Source of the DNA: Bacteroidales bacterium | Lineage (GTDB): Bacteria; Bacteroidota; Bacteroidia; Bacteroidales; UBA6680 | Direction of reading: 5' to 3' | Assembly: GCA_025210735.1 (NCBI GenBank) | Contig: JAOARD010000002.1 | Coordinates: 1 to 48,866, forward strand | DNA: 48,866 nucleotides | Shown here: piece by piece, positions 1 to 7,822 of the stretch | Layout of the letters: each line of letters opens with the position of its first letter | Numbering within the stretch: the stretch's first letter is position 1 | Position numbers and translations under genes: made by a program | The notes under the pieces: generated by a model | What the model saw: the letters and a program-made list of their open reading frames with translations, nothing else | What the model was told of the DNA's origin: nothing | Databases searched by the model: none

Positions 1-60
1 AGAACTTGGTCTAACGATTGTGCTGCAAGAGAGAATAGATTAATTGCTGCTTTATATTAA
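1..60 (+). CDS. C-terminal end of a truncated gene
   Basis: The first frame is open from base 1 to a TAA stop at 58-60 and reads RTWSNDCAARENRLIAALY, a plausible protein end. The rest of the gene lies outside the window. Nineteen residues are too few to assign a family, and chance openness over this length is possible. Confidence 0.35.
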   Translation, partial: RTWSNDCAARENRLIAALY

Positions 61-288
61 TAATGTAATACACTTCCATAAAACGAGTATCACTTAGCGT
101 AATAACAACTAAAACAATAGAGTGAGTGCATTAGTTATGCTTTGAACTAAACGGCTCAAAGGTATTTCGGTTAGTGTAAATGAAAGACGTATACGGGTTG
201 TGATGATTGATAATTAACTATTTATAATTTTCCTACCCTACTCTAAGCGAAACATGTTTCTTGATAATTACTGCCTTATATATTATAT

Positions 289-440
289 ATCTACAAGTAA
301 TCTATTCGCTCTTTTACGCTAAGAGAGGCTAACAGGTAGAGAGATCTTTAGGCTAAATCCTTGGATTTGGTCGGACTTTGAGGAAAGGCGTTTATAGATT
401 GTAACAATTTACAACTAATAATTAACCATTTATAATTAAT
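289..440. repeat. Dispersed mosaic repeat (two modules)
   Basis: Bases 289-366 are almost identical to 2922-2991: ctacaagtaatctattcg, then ttacgctaagagaggc, then ggtagagagatc. Bases 351-440 match 3226-3313: aaatcc-tt/tc-ggatttggtcgg, then aaaggcgtttatagattg, then aattaaccatttataatt. The modules are adjacent here but separated near 3 kb, so they combine independently. The core AAATCC-NN-GGATTT is an inverted repeat that can be extended to about 10 bp. Confidence 0.75.
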
Positions 441-497
441 CTAACCTGTTTAGGGGTCTTTTTATTTAGAATACGCCATTATAATCTGTTTTGAACT

Positions 498-661
498 TTC
501 TATCTGATAGAAACCTACCCGCAAGTCTGTTCATGATTTTCTACGTGATAGAAACCTACCCGCAAACCTGTTCATGATTTTCTACGTGATAGAAACCTAC
601 CCGCAAACCTGTGCGTGGTTTTCTATGTGATAGAAATCTACCAACAAACTGTGGGAGGCTT
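498..661. repeat. 41-bp tandem repeat, four units
   Basis: Units start at 498, 539, 580 and 621, a constant 41-bp period. Each begins with a near-palindrome, TTCTATCTGATAGAA in the first and TTCTACGTGATAGAA in the next two. Each continues with aaacctacccgcaaacctg and a short linker. Units two and three are almost identical; the first and last have drifted. No variable spacers are present. Confidence 0.9.
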
Positions 662-910
662 TATATGCTATTAGGTTATTATCTACAAATCTGTTTGCTA
701 CATTCTATAGAATAGGTGCCTATAATATAACCTGAGTATTGGTTTCTGTTTATCTTTTTACCCGAAATATATTGTTTTACTTTGGATTTGGTTAAAAGCG
801 ACAATTATATGGTTTAAATACTATTTGTTTTCTATTGTATTGAAATACTGCATGTTGTTATTGACTTTTTAATAAAAAAAACAAAAAAATACTTGACACG
901 AATATAATTA

Positions 911-946
911 GTTCCGTAACTTATAATTATAATTTTAAAACGGAAC
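911..946 (+). promoter_or_regulatory. Inverted repeat upstream of the DUF6261-like gene
   Basis: GTTCCGT (911-917) and ACGGAAC (940-946) form perfect 7-bp arms around a 22-bp AT-only centre. The second arm ends five bases before the ATG at 952. It could be an operator or a 5' UTR hairpin that affects initiation. No good promoter consensus could be fixed nearby. Confidence 0.35.
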
Positions 947-951
947 ATCGT

Positions 952-1659
952 ATGATTGAAAAAGTTGACAATAGATCTACAAATGCAGAGGTGTATACTC
1001 AGTTAGAAGGTGTAAGTATTGCATTCAGAAATGCAGATTTTACAATGCATCCAATCTTAGAAAATACTTTTAACAAATTACGTAGCAGGCTAACTGATTA
1101 TAATCAGTCTATTAACATTATGAGGGGTAATAAGTTTACAGCATTGCTTTCAGAATCTGATAGTAAATTTGATAACTCTTTTATTGGTCTTCGTAATAGT
1201 GTTGAGTCTTATAGCAAATTTGATAATGCAGAGATATCTGAAAAGGCAGATAAACTTATGTCGGTTTTAAATTCCGGAGGCGTAGGTATTCACAGAGGTA
1301 GTTATCAGGTTCAGTATGCACGTATGAAACCTCTTGTTGAGTTACTTTCTAAGCCTGAGTATTCCGATATAATTGATGACCTTAACCTGCGTCTTCTTAC
1401 AAATGACTTTATACATAAGTTTACAGAATTCTCAACTCTATATGAGTCAAGTAGAAAAGAGCAGGCTGTAGTTGATTCATATATATCTGCTACAGAGCAA
1501 AGAAAAGAACTTATAACTCTTTACAACAGAGATATAGTATCCTATTTAAGGATATTTATTACTGACGATAGTTTTGCTAATGAGATAAAACAGGCAAATG
1601 TATATATTCTGGAGACACTGGAGAATATAAAGGCAAGGTTAGCGCGCAAAGAGCATTGA
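952..1659 (+). CDS. DUF6261-like helical protein
   Basis: This 235-residue soluble protein has no signal peptide or membrane segment and looks almost entirely alpha-helical. The pattern SDSKFDNSFIGLRNSVESYSKF, a central glycine-containing HRGSYQVQYARM segment and a C-terminal helix resemble the Bacteroidota DUF6261 family, whose function is unknown. The assignment is by eye. The ATG at 952 directly follows an inverted repeat that may control it. The gene stands alone between repeat-rich spacers. Transcription probably continues through a possible structured RNA to a terminator about 200 bp downstream. Confidence 0.7.
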   Translation: MIEKVDNRSTNAEVYTQLEGVSIAFRNADFTMHPILENTFNKLRSRLTDYNQSINIMRGNKFTALLSESDSKFDNSFIGLRNSVESYSKFDNAEISEKADKLMSVLNSGGVGIHRGSYQVQYARMKPLVELLSKPEYSDIIDDLNLRLLTNDFIHKFTEFSTLYESSRKEQAVVDSYISATEQRKELITLYNRDIVSYLRIFITDDSFANEIKQANVYILETLENIKARLARKEH

Positions 1660-1725
1660 TATTTATTACAGTTATTACGTCTTGAATTTTGACAACGATC
1701 AGGACGGAGTTTTCATATTTAATAT

Positions 1726-1837
1726 GAGTTTGATTACAAGGTGACTAGATTGGTTATATAAAACTAGGGGATTGTGTAACATATTATAACCTTTTCATAT
1801 TAGTCATAATATGAAATCTGAAGATTGTAATCAACTC
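1726..1837 (+). ncRNA. Candidate structured RNA or 3' UTR element
   Basis: Three nested or adjacent stems can be drawn. An outer one pairs GAGTTtGATTACAA (1726-1739) with TTGTAATCAACTC (1825-1837). Inside it GGTTATA (1752-1758) pairs with TATAACC (1785-1791). Next to that is a perfect 9-bp hairpin, TTTCATATT / AATATGAAA (1793-1801 / 1808-1816). The result is a three-way junction about 20 nt upstream of a strong terminator. It could be a processed 3' UTR RNA, an independent small RNA, or chance pairing in AT-rich DNA. It does not match tmRNA, SRP RNA, RNase P or 6S features that I know. Confidence 0.35.
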
Positions 1838-1855
1838 TTAAATTTAGTGGATAAC

Positions 1856-1884
1856 AAACCGCCAATCAGGCGGTTTGTTTTTTT
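1856..1884 (+). terminator. Rho-independent terminator
   Basis: AAACCGCC and GGCGGTTT form a perfect 8-bp stem around the loop AATCA, followed by G and seven T residues. It ends transcription from the plus-strand gene and the structured stretch before it. Confidence 0.9.
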
Positions 1885-1932
1885 ATAAATATACTATAAG
1901 TGGTTTAAAATTTTAGTTTTAGGTTGAGTTTA

Positions 1933-2592
1933 TCAGAAACGTAAAATAAATCCAATATCAAAAGCAGTTAATACTTTGCTGTTGCTTACACTAAAAGCAG
2001 GACCCACTGCAATATTAAATCCGTAACCAATTTTATCTCCCCAAATCTTGTCAATTCCTGCCATTACTGATATTCCTTCAAGTTCATCTTTTACTGCTTT
2101 TCCATCTTCAAAATATTTGTACGATCCTATCATGCCATATTGTGCATTAAGATATAAAGATTTGTATGGGAAAAGCTTTAGGCCAAATGCTCCTGAAGTC
2201 TTATCAATATCAGATGAGTATCCAACACCAACATGTACACCAAATGCCACTGTGCCTCCTGTACGATAACCTAATCTTATACCTGTTCCGGCGTAACTGT
2301 TTCCGTATCCTACACTGGCCATAAAAATTGGTTTGTAATACTTTTTTTCTCTTTTAGGTGTAATTGTTTCGTGCAGACCATCTTCATATTTAACCATATG
2401 CACCTTTCTTTTGCTAATACTACGTATAGGACCATTAGGTTGTGTATATATCTTATATTTAACAACCCTTTTGGTTATTTCAACAACCTTACATTCAATT
2501 TTTTCGCCTTTCTTTTTAATGATGACATCCTACCCAAGTGCAGATAGTGCTGTAATAATTGATGCTACAATAATAAGTGTAAATTGTTTCAT
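1933..2592 (-). pseudogene. Small outer-membrane barrel gene with in-frame amber codon
   Basis: Read from the ATG at 2592, the frame encodes a signal peptide (MKQFTLIIVASIITALSALG), then TAG (2530-2532), then DVIIKKKGEKIECKVVEI and a beta-barrel-like domain to the stop at 1933. The intact paralogue at 7899-8579 has a signal peptide followed by AQD at this point, so the stop replaces an expected Gln codon (CAG to TAG). Everything else is in frame over 219 codons, and the C terminus ends in Phe like many outer-membrane proteins. Internal initiation at 2403 would give a barrel domain with no export signal. This is most likely a recent pseudogene; readthrough or a base-call error cannot be excluded. 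Confidence 0.75.
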
Positions 2593-2921
2593 ATGTCTAA
2601 ATTTGTTTTTTAAAGATTATATGGAACTCGCATAATAATCATTCCCGTGTGTGAGAGAATAGTTATATACTCCATATTATCAGCGTATAAACCTTCTTTG
2701 TTTAAATAGTATTTTAAGCTTAAACTCCTCTTAAGTTGACGTGAACACTATATAATGTATTGATTTGTAAGATGGATTTCCATATACTGTTTTTTGTTCC
2801 GGGTTATTTTGTTATGCATATTGTTGTAATTTGGTGCAAATGTATAAAAATTATATGCCTACAGAGCATCTAAAAACCGAAAAGCCTAATAAATGTAGGT
2901 TATACAATTAAATATCTACAA

Positions 2922-2991
2922 GTAATCTATTCGCTCTTTTACGCTAAGAGAGGCTAACAGGTAGAGAGATCTTTAGACTAAATCCTTGGAT
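2922..2991. repeat. Dispersed repeat module, second copy
   Basis: This is near-identical to 289-366, from ctacaagtaatctattcg through ttacgctaagagaggc to the ctaaatccttggatt core. It diverges abruptly after the core, unlike the copy at 351-440. Confidence 0.8.
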
Positions 2992-3102
2992 TCTGAAGAA
3001 TTGAATTGCTTGGTTCTGTCCATTTTTCCGTATGTTATATAATCTGATACCCTAACAACAATAAATCTAGATTATTCATTACAAGTAATTTAAAGCATTA
3101 TC

Positions 3103-3180
3103 GCCACGAAGTGGCAGCTTAACTCAGCCCGATGCATCGCATCGGGTGGTTAAGATTTGTACCAAGCGCACTGAAAGTGC
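3103..3180. repeat. Cluster of three short triloop hairpins
   Basis: GCCAC-gaa-GTGGC (3103-3115), CCCGATGC-atc-GCATCGGG (3128-3146) and GCACT-gaa-AGTGC (3168-3180) follow each other. The first and third share the gaa triloop, and both are followed directly by AGCTTAA. This looks like a REP-type palindromic cluster. Confidence 0.6.
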
Positions 3181-3225
3181 AGCTTAAATTGGCGTGTACT
3201 CGATTGTTGTTCAATTTATTCGTTA

Positions 3226-3380
3226 GGCTAAATCCTCGGATTTGGTCGGACTTTGAGGAAAGGCGTTTATAGATTGTAACAGTTACAATTAATAATTAAC
3301 CATTTATAATTGATCCCTTTACGCTAATAGAGGATCATGGGTAGAGAGCTTGTTAGATTAAATCCTCGGATTTTGTCGTA
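3226..3380. repeat. Dispersed repeat module, further copies
   Basis: 3226-3313 repeats 351-440 closely. A diverged relative follows: ttacgctaatagagg, then gggtagagagc, then aaatcctcggatttt-gtcg to about 3380. Confidence 0.75.
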
Positions 3381-3394
3381 TGGTTGCACTCTCT

Positions 3395-3916
3395 TTAAAT
3401 CTGTTTTTCTGAAACTATTTTACCATCTGCAATATTGAGTTTATACTCGTAACTATCCATTACTTTTATTATAATATATTCATCGTCAATTACTGGTTTT
3501 GAGAATGTTGGTGCAGTTTCATTTGTTAGATCAGGATGTTCGAACTCCCAAGTTAATTTGCCGGAATTAATATCTAATACGGTAAGTACTCCCGGTTGTG
3601 AGAAAGCGAGTATATTGTGTTTGTCAGATATAACAAATTCAGTATCCATTGCCCAATTGGAGTATTTTTGGACTTTAATTTTCCAAACTAAATATTTAAA
3701 TTTTGTATTAATACACGATATATAACCATAACTACTTGAGTAATACATCATGTTATTAACTACTTTTTTATGATATATTATCTCATCAGCATATTGTGTA
3801 ATAATCTGATTCTTATCTGTAGTGTTTATCTCTTTTGAAGTATCATTGTTTACACAACCTGTAAATAATAATGCACTTAAGGCTATAATTGATATTGTTG
3901 CTGTCTTTGGTTTCAT
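3395..3916 (-). CDS. Lipoprotein with PQQ-like propeller blade
   Basis: Starting at the ATG at 3916 gives 173 residues with a lipoprotein signal ending LLFTGC (lipid Cys 21). An upstream in-frame ATG would overlap the next gene and bury the signal peptide, so it is not used. After a short linker come beta-rich segments; LTVLDINSGKLTWEFEHP has the look of a PQQ/beta-propeller blade. At about one to three blades it is too short for a closed propeller, so it may be a small or reduced member. It lies 35 bp downstream of the Imm49-like gene on the same strand. Function is unknown. Confidence 0.7.
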   Translation of the reverse strand: MKPKTATISIIALSALLFTGCVNNDTSKEINTTDKNQIITQYADEIIYHKKVVNNMMYYSSSYGYISCINTKFKYLVWKIKVQKYSNWAMDTEFVISDKHNILAFSQPGVLTVLDINSGKLTWEFEHPDLTNETAPTFSKPVIDDEYIIIKVMDSYEYKLNIADGKIVSEKQI

Positions 3917-3951
3917 ATGTTTGTAATTGTTTTTTAAATGTTTATATAACT

Positions 3952-4812
3952 CTAAATGCATTCAAGAGAATTTATTGAGCATTCTCCTCTGACTAAGAAC
4001 ATAGGCAAACGCGAATCTTCTACGGTTATACTCCATCCTTTATCGTATGCCTGGCATGCAATACCTATTAAACTCCATGGCAACATATTATCTATCTCTT
4101 TATAACGATTATCTTCAGGTGTATCGTAATATTTACGATTAAGTTCTAATGCCTCTTTTAGTTTTAGGTTGAACTCGTTCTCGTTGCCTATATTTAATAT
4201 TATTTCAAGTTCATGTTTTGGGATGTATATAAACTTATTAAACTCTATACTATCTTTGTCTTTAAATTTTTCAAGATACAATCTACTGTATTCATTAAAC
4301 AGCTCCATATTAGTTATCTCTCCTCTCCTGTTACTATACATTATTTTATATAGTATTTTATGCTGTTCCTGATTTGGATGCTGAAAGAATATGCTGGTTT
4401 CTGGTATATTTATAATCAGATCTATTAATTTATTGCATCGGCATATTTGCGCAAAACTCATTATACTAAACAGATAAAACAGATGACTGTATGCTTTTGA
4501 GTTATTTGTTAAAGTAACTTTTTTATCTCCCACAAACAGGTCAACTGGTTTTCCTATATTCAGCAGACTATACAGATGCCCGTACATTCCTTGCACTGCA
4601 TAATGTAAATAGTTGATAATGTTCTCGGGTTTAGATTCACTATTAACGTATTTCAGCACGCTACATTTTATAGAATCTTCATATAAATTGTATAATTTAT
4701 CTCCATTAGTTTGTGCTATATATAGCATATCATCAAAAAAATCGATAATATCTTCGTATTCCTCATTAAAGAAGTCTTTATCAAAATTCTTGTAATCAAT
4801 ATTATTACTCAT
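3952..4812 (-). CDS. Imm49-like immunity protein
   Basis: This is a cytoplasmic alpha-helical protein of 286 residues without a signal peptide. The C-terminal segment (IACQAYDKGWSITVEDSRLP) resembles the conserved end of the Imm49 family, where an AYDRG-type motif precedes a short strand and a D-LP motif. Members are predicted immunity proteins of polymorphic toxin systems. That assignment is from memory of the family and is moderate. The gene ends 35 bp before the lipoprotein at 3916 and starts 2 bp after the stop of the WG-repeat gene, so the three are probably cotranscribed. No toxin gene is next to it. Confidence 0.6.
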   Translation of the reverse strand: MSNNIDYKNFDKDFFNEEYEDIIDFFDDMLYIAQTNGDKLYNLYEDSIKCSVLKYVNSESKPENIINYLHYAVQGMYGHLYSLLNIGKPVDLFVGDKKVTLTNNSKAYSHLFYLFSIMSFAQICRCNKLIDLIINIPETSIFFQHPNQEQHKILYKIMYSNRRGEITNMELFNEYSRLYLEKFKDKDSIEFNKFIYIPKHELEIILNIGNENEFNLKLKEALELNRKYYDTPEDNRYKEIDNMLPWSLIGIACQAYDKGWSITVEDSRLPMFLVRGECSINSLECI

Positions 4813-4814
4813 AT

Positions 4815-6065
4815 TTACAATATATTATAGCTGAAACTATTCCAATATCCTTTCACAGGCTGGTATATCCACTCACCCTTTTTGTTTATATAACCTGTTC
4901 TGGTTTCTGTAGTTCCGTTTACCTTAATATTTACAGATACAACACATAACCCGTGTTTAAACTTCAGATCATTTAACTCTTTAATAAATTTTAAATCAAT
5001 AATTTGTTCGCCTTTTGCGTTTATAAAGCCCCATTTGTTATTTATATAATCTCCTTTTCCAACAGCAACTAAACCTTCTGAAAAATCGGTTACAAAGTCG
5101 TATTTAAAATCTATTACTACTTCGCCTTTTGTGTTTATAAAACCATATTTATTGTCTTTCTCAACCCAGGCGAGCCCCTCATTAAAATCCCCTACTTCTT
5201 TATATGTTGGTTGGATAACCACCTCTCCCTCTTTATTTATAAAGCCATATTTATTATTGATTAGTACAGCAGCAAATCCTTCTGAGAACGATCTGGCAAA
5301 TTTAAATTCAGGGTTTATAATAAATTCGCCACTTTTATTTATGTAGCCCATCTTTTTCTGCGGATATTGTCTTACAACTGCTAATCCCTGACTGAAGCTT
5401 TTTGCATAATCAAATTTGTTTGGGATAATCAGTCTGCCTTGTTTGTTAATGTAGCCATAAAGGTTTTGGGTTGAGTATATTTTTCCCTGACCTTTTGCTC
5501 CTAACTTCTCAAGGAACTCAGTAAGCTCTTTTCCTTCTTTTAGTTTTTTATATTGTTTTGATGTTACAGGAGGACAAACTACAGCTAAACCCTCTGAGAA
5601 ATCTGAATTCTGATTCCAGCAAAAATCATCGAGTCTGCACGCAATGCTAAGCTCTCCGTTTTTATTATGGTATCCGTCAATGTATTTTTTGTTATCTCTC
5701 TTTTTTGGGTGCGATAATCTGATCAATCCATAGGAGTTGTTCCCTATTTTTTCATATTCAGCCGGAATAATCATATTGCCATCTTTATCTATCATACCAA
5801 ATGCTCCGTAATTGGTATAACCTCTTTGTTTACATACAAATACTTTTGCATAACCATTAACAAAGGGTTTTGCATTATGAAACTGTGGTTTTATTACTGT
5901 ATTACCAAGGCTATCCATATATCCCCAGATATTACTTTTAATAGAGTCGTTATATACCATATACGGATATAAAATTTTGTTATTGCTTGTGTTTTGTTTA
6001 CAGTTACTTAATGTAAGTACAGATACCACTATTATAATGGTATATTTCAGGTATTTGATATTCAT
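4815..6065 (-). CDS. WG-repeat lipoprotein
   Basis: This 416-residue protein has a lipoprotein signal ending LTLSNC (Cys 22). The remainder is a series of WG-type repeats of about 35-45 residues with the pattern WG(Y/F)I(N/D)xxGxxxIxPxFxxAxxFxEGxAxV. At least eight can be followed from about residue 45 to the C terminus. WG repeats form small beta-rich modules and are common in Bacteroidota surface and immunity-associated proteins; their ligands are generally unknown. The stop lies 2 bp from the start of the Imm49-like gene, suggesting translational coupling. Confidence 0.85.
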   Translation of the reverse strand: MNIKYLKYTIIIVVSVLTLSNCKQNTSNNKILYPYMVYNDSIKSNIWGYMDSLGNTVIKPQFHNAKPFVNGYAKVFVCKQRGYTNYGAFGMIDKDGNMIIPAEYEKIGNNSYGLIRLSHPKKRDNKKYIDGYHNKNGELSIACRLDDFCWNQNSDFSEGLAVVCPPVTSKQYKKLKEGKELTEFLEKLGAKGQGKIYSTQNLYGYINKQGRLIIPNKFDYAKSFSQGLAVVRQYPQKKMGYINKSGEFIINPEFKFARSFSEGFAAVLINNKYGFINKEGEVVIQPTYKEVGDFNEGLAWVEKDNKYGFINTKGEVVIDFKYDFVTDFSEGLVAVGKGDYINNKWGFINAKGEQIIDLKFIKELNDLKFKHGLCVVSVNIKVNGTTETRTGYINKKGEWIYQPVKGYWNSFSYNIL

Positions 6066-6112
6066 TTTTGTATTATAATTATTTCACTTTATCTGTTGAT
6101 TTTTATTTTAAT

Positions 6113-6394
6113 CTAATGGTTAAGACAGAATTTACATCCTATATCAAGCAAATGAAACATTGCGTTATCTGAGACATCAACCTTTCTGTTTAATACAGAG
6201 TTTACTTTGTGTATTTTTATTATTGTTCCGTTTATTCCAAAAAACAGATTAAAAAAAGGGTTTTGATTTTCCATTGATCCATAGATATATATCATATCTA
6301 CTTCTTCTTTATTGCTTCCTATAAACTCAAATGCCCCCTCAATCATCTCTGTTATATGTTGCCACAACAGATTGTCAAACTCTTCTATTTGCAT
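6113..6394 (-). CDS. Small DUF600-like immunity protein, probably truncated
   Basis: From the ATG at 6394 this gives 93 residues. That ATG sits inside ATGCAAATAG, overlapping the stop of the upstream reading frame, a typical coupling arrangement. A GTG at 6445 would add 17 residues. The protein reads as helix (EEFDNLLWQHITEMIEGAF), strand (EVDMIYIYGSME), strand (FNLFFGINGTIIKIH) and then ends shortly after MFHLLDIG. The pattern resembles the N-terminal half of DUF600/YezG-type immunity proteins, which normally continue for another 50-70 residues. The lost C-terminal part suggests decay, though a short natural variant is possible. Confidence 0.5.
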   Translation of the reverse strand: MQIEEFDNLLWQHITEMIEGAFEFIGSNKEEVDMIYIYGSMENQNPFFNLFFGINGTIIKIHKVNSVLNRKVDVSDNAMFHLLDIGCKFCLNH

Positions 6395-6870
6395 TTGTTT
6401 ATAATTTGTTTTATCTGAATGTTTATTGTATCTGAATTTTTGCACAGATACTGGTACATATTTTTCATAACGGAATTCTCTGCAAGTTCTATTCTATCAA
6501 GTGTTAAACTATACTCATCAGATGAAGTAAGATTGTTTCTTAATTGGGAATAGACATTTGTATCGGTTTCTTTAAACGGATTATCTAAATTGAATTTATC
6601 GATAATAGTTTTTAATTTTTCTATATCCTTTGAGAGTTCTTTTAACCCAAATTCAGAGTCAATAATTTTAATTACGTCATTGGTAATTGATTGCTCAACA
6701 GATACTCCCTCATAATTATAGTATGCATACCATTGCCATACTATTAGTATATTTCTAATATGTTCTGGTAGTTGTTGTAACTCTTTTGTGGCAAACCATA
6801 CACCGTCAAGGACAATATTTGATATAAAGAAACAGAGATTTGCTATTACCTCTTCTTCTTTTTTGAGGAC
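6385..6870 (-). pseudogene. Frame -1 continuation of the UBA-like gene
   Basis: The frame is open from 6870 to a TAG at 6385 and encodes about 157 residues with convincing protein character. There is an aromatic-rich helix (VWFATKELQQLPEHIRNIL, then WQWYAYYNY), an amphipathic Lys/Glu helix and a Leu-rich tail. It has no ATG, GTG or TTG near its start; the first ATG is close to its end. It begins exactly where the upstream 101-residue frame ends, so it is the second part of one gene. It is joined either by programmed -1 frameshifting at 6858-6864 or, in an ancestor, before loss of one A. I do not recognise the domain. Confidence 0.55.
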
Positions 6871-7151
6871 TCAATAATTCTTTGAACTACAGTTAAGTAT
6901 TCCTCTTTATATGCTACTATTGCTTTTGCAAAGTTGTAACCTGTTTGTTGTAAAAGTTCTTTGGCCTGTTGTGTTGTTATCTGTACTCTTGTTGCAAGAG
7001 TATTTTCCAGATCTGTTTTCCATATATACTCTGTCTGCTGAACATTATAGTTTGTTCTCTTCAGTATTTTTTCTGCAGTTGACCTGTTAACAGGTATCTT
7101 TTTACAAATTTCGGATATAAGGTCATCTATATTGTCTTTATTACTACTCAT
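6846..7151 (-). CDS. Tandem UBA-like repeat protein (zero-frame product)
   Basis: This 101-residue product contains two similar helical units, roughly residues 11-45 and 52-85, each with the pattern (T/Q)AxxxLxxTxYNxxxAxxY(K)xxx. Such three-helix UBA/TS-N-like units bind partner proteins in EF-Ts and in eukaryotic proteins; a tandem pair is uncommon in bacteria. The frame ends KKKKR-stop directly after A-AAA-AAG (6858-6864). A -1 slip there would add 157 residues and give a 255-residue protein. It lies in the immunity-like gene run. Function is unknown. Confidence 0.6.
   Translation of the reverse strand: MSSNKDNIDDLISEICKKIPVNRSTAEKILKRTNYNVQQTEYIWKTDLENTLATRVQITTQQAKELLQQTGYNFAKAIVAYKEEYLTVVQRIIESSKKKKR
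6858..6864 (-). other. Possible -1 frameshift slippery heptamer
   Basis: Read on the minus strand and in the zero frame, the site is TCA-AAA-AAG, that is A AAA AAG, the classic X XXY YYZ slippery sequence (as in dnaX and many IS elements). Slipping back one base makes the next codons GAA GAA GAG GTA and enters the long downstream frame. The zero-frame stop is 10-12 nt further on. I did not identify a stimulatory stem or Shine-Dalgarno element with confidence. A seventh A in the run would also fuse the frames. Confidence 0.45.
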
Positions 7152-7274
7152 ATTAATGTATTATATAATACAATCAAAGATATCTTTTTGCACTATTAAT
7201 CCCGGTTTTGATAGCGATATAAAAAAACTGAAGGATAAATTTTAAACAACTTCCTATTATCTAAGTAATTATAT

Positions 7275-7739
7275 CTATAAGAGACTTTCCGCATTATTTA
7301 CAAGTACCTTGAGAAGATTCTCAAAGTCATTAAATATTATCTCTCTTGAATGGTTATCTGAAAGAATATGAATCCCATTTGCTTTTTTACCAGTGGAATC
7401 GATTCCAAAACCGATAGATTTATATTTCTCTGTTTTTTGGCTATAATAGCCATAATCTCCAATAATAAAGAATCCATCCTTATTAATAATATTGCCTTCT
7501 CCATACTCTATGTCCAATATCATGTCACCCTCTAAACCATAAAAAGATAGACTACCGTTGGAACAATTATATGTTAATCCAGAATATTTATATAGAAATG
7601 TTATGTACTCGTTATATTGTTTTAAGAAAGTGTATTTACTTATTAAATTGTTTACTCTTGTCTTGTTCTTTTGATTCAGAGAATTGTCTTTTATATATAA
7701 CTCTCCTCTATTATCAAGTTCCTTTATTAGATTCTCCAT
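7275..7739 (-). CDS. SMI1/KNR4 (SUKH) family immunity-like protein
   Basis: Starting at the ATG at 7739 gives 154 residues. The 117 bases upstream are open, but they contain a sequence repeated in non-coding DNA at 8778-8835, so I exclude them. The protein shows the SUKH arrangement: a helical start, the segment YITFLYKYSGL, the strand-turn GSLSFYGLEGD, then GFFIIGDYGYYSQ, GFGIDSTGKKANGIHIL and a C-terminal helix FNDFENLLKVLV. SUKH proteins are mostly immunity proteins against polymorphic toxins. No toxin lies beside it, so it may be an orphan immunity gene. Confidence 0.7.
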   Translation of the reverse strand: MENLIKELDNRGELYIKDNSLNQKNKTRVNNLISKYTFLKQYNEYITFLYKYSGLTYNCSNGSLSFYGLEGDMILDIEYGEGNIINKDGFFIIGDYGYYSQKTEKYKSIGFGIDSTGKKANGIHILSDNHSREIIFNDFENLLKVLVNNAESLL

Positions 7740-7762
7740 TTTAATAGAATAATATTTTTTGA

Positions 7763-7822
7763 AAGTATTACTATTTGCTAACTGTAGCAATATCATAATG
7801 AAGTGAGTGATTGACTTTAATT
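7763..7822. repeat. Upstream repeat shared with 8778-8835
   Basis: AAGTATTACTATTTG, then GTAGCAATAT, then GTGA-TGACTTTA recur at 8778-8835 with roughly three-quarters identity. It lies upstream of the SUKH gene and argues against its longer reading frame. Confidence 0.6.

Larger units (their letters stand above)
61..951. other. Long non-coding spacer with repeat modules
   Basis: I see no gene here. The stretch holds dispersed repeat modules at about 235-440, shared with 2.9-3.4 kb, 44 kb and the window end. It also holds a 41-bp tandem repeat at 498-661 and a short inverted repeat just before the next gene. Confidence 0.6.
2593..3394. other. Non-coding spacer with repeats and hairpins
   Basis: No gene is seen. 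Bases 2593-2910 are plain AT-rich sequence upstream of the broken barrel gene. Repeat copies occupy 2922-2991 and 3226-3380, with a set of three small hairpins at 3103-3180 between them. Confidence 0.6.

Noticed and set aside
498..661. CRISPR-like array
   Set aside because: The 41-bp units repeat completely; there are no unique spacers of constant length and no cas genes.
2411..2635. Plus-strand 74-codon frame
   Set aside because: It is antisense to the 5' part of the broken barrel gene and has no homology-like pattern.
6395..6445. GTG start at 6445 for the DUF600-like gene
   Set aside because: The added 17 residues lie inside the end of the upstream reading frame; the ATG at 6394, overlapping that frame's stop, fits coupling better. 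It cannot be fully excluded.
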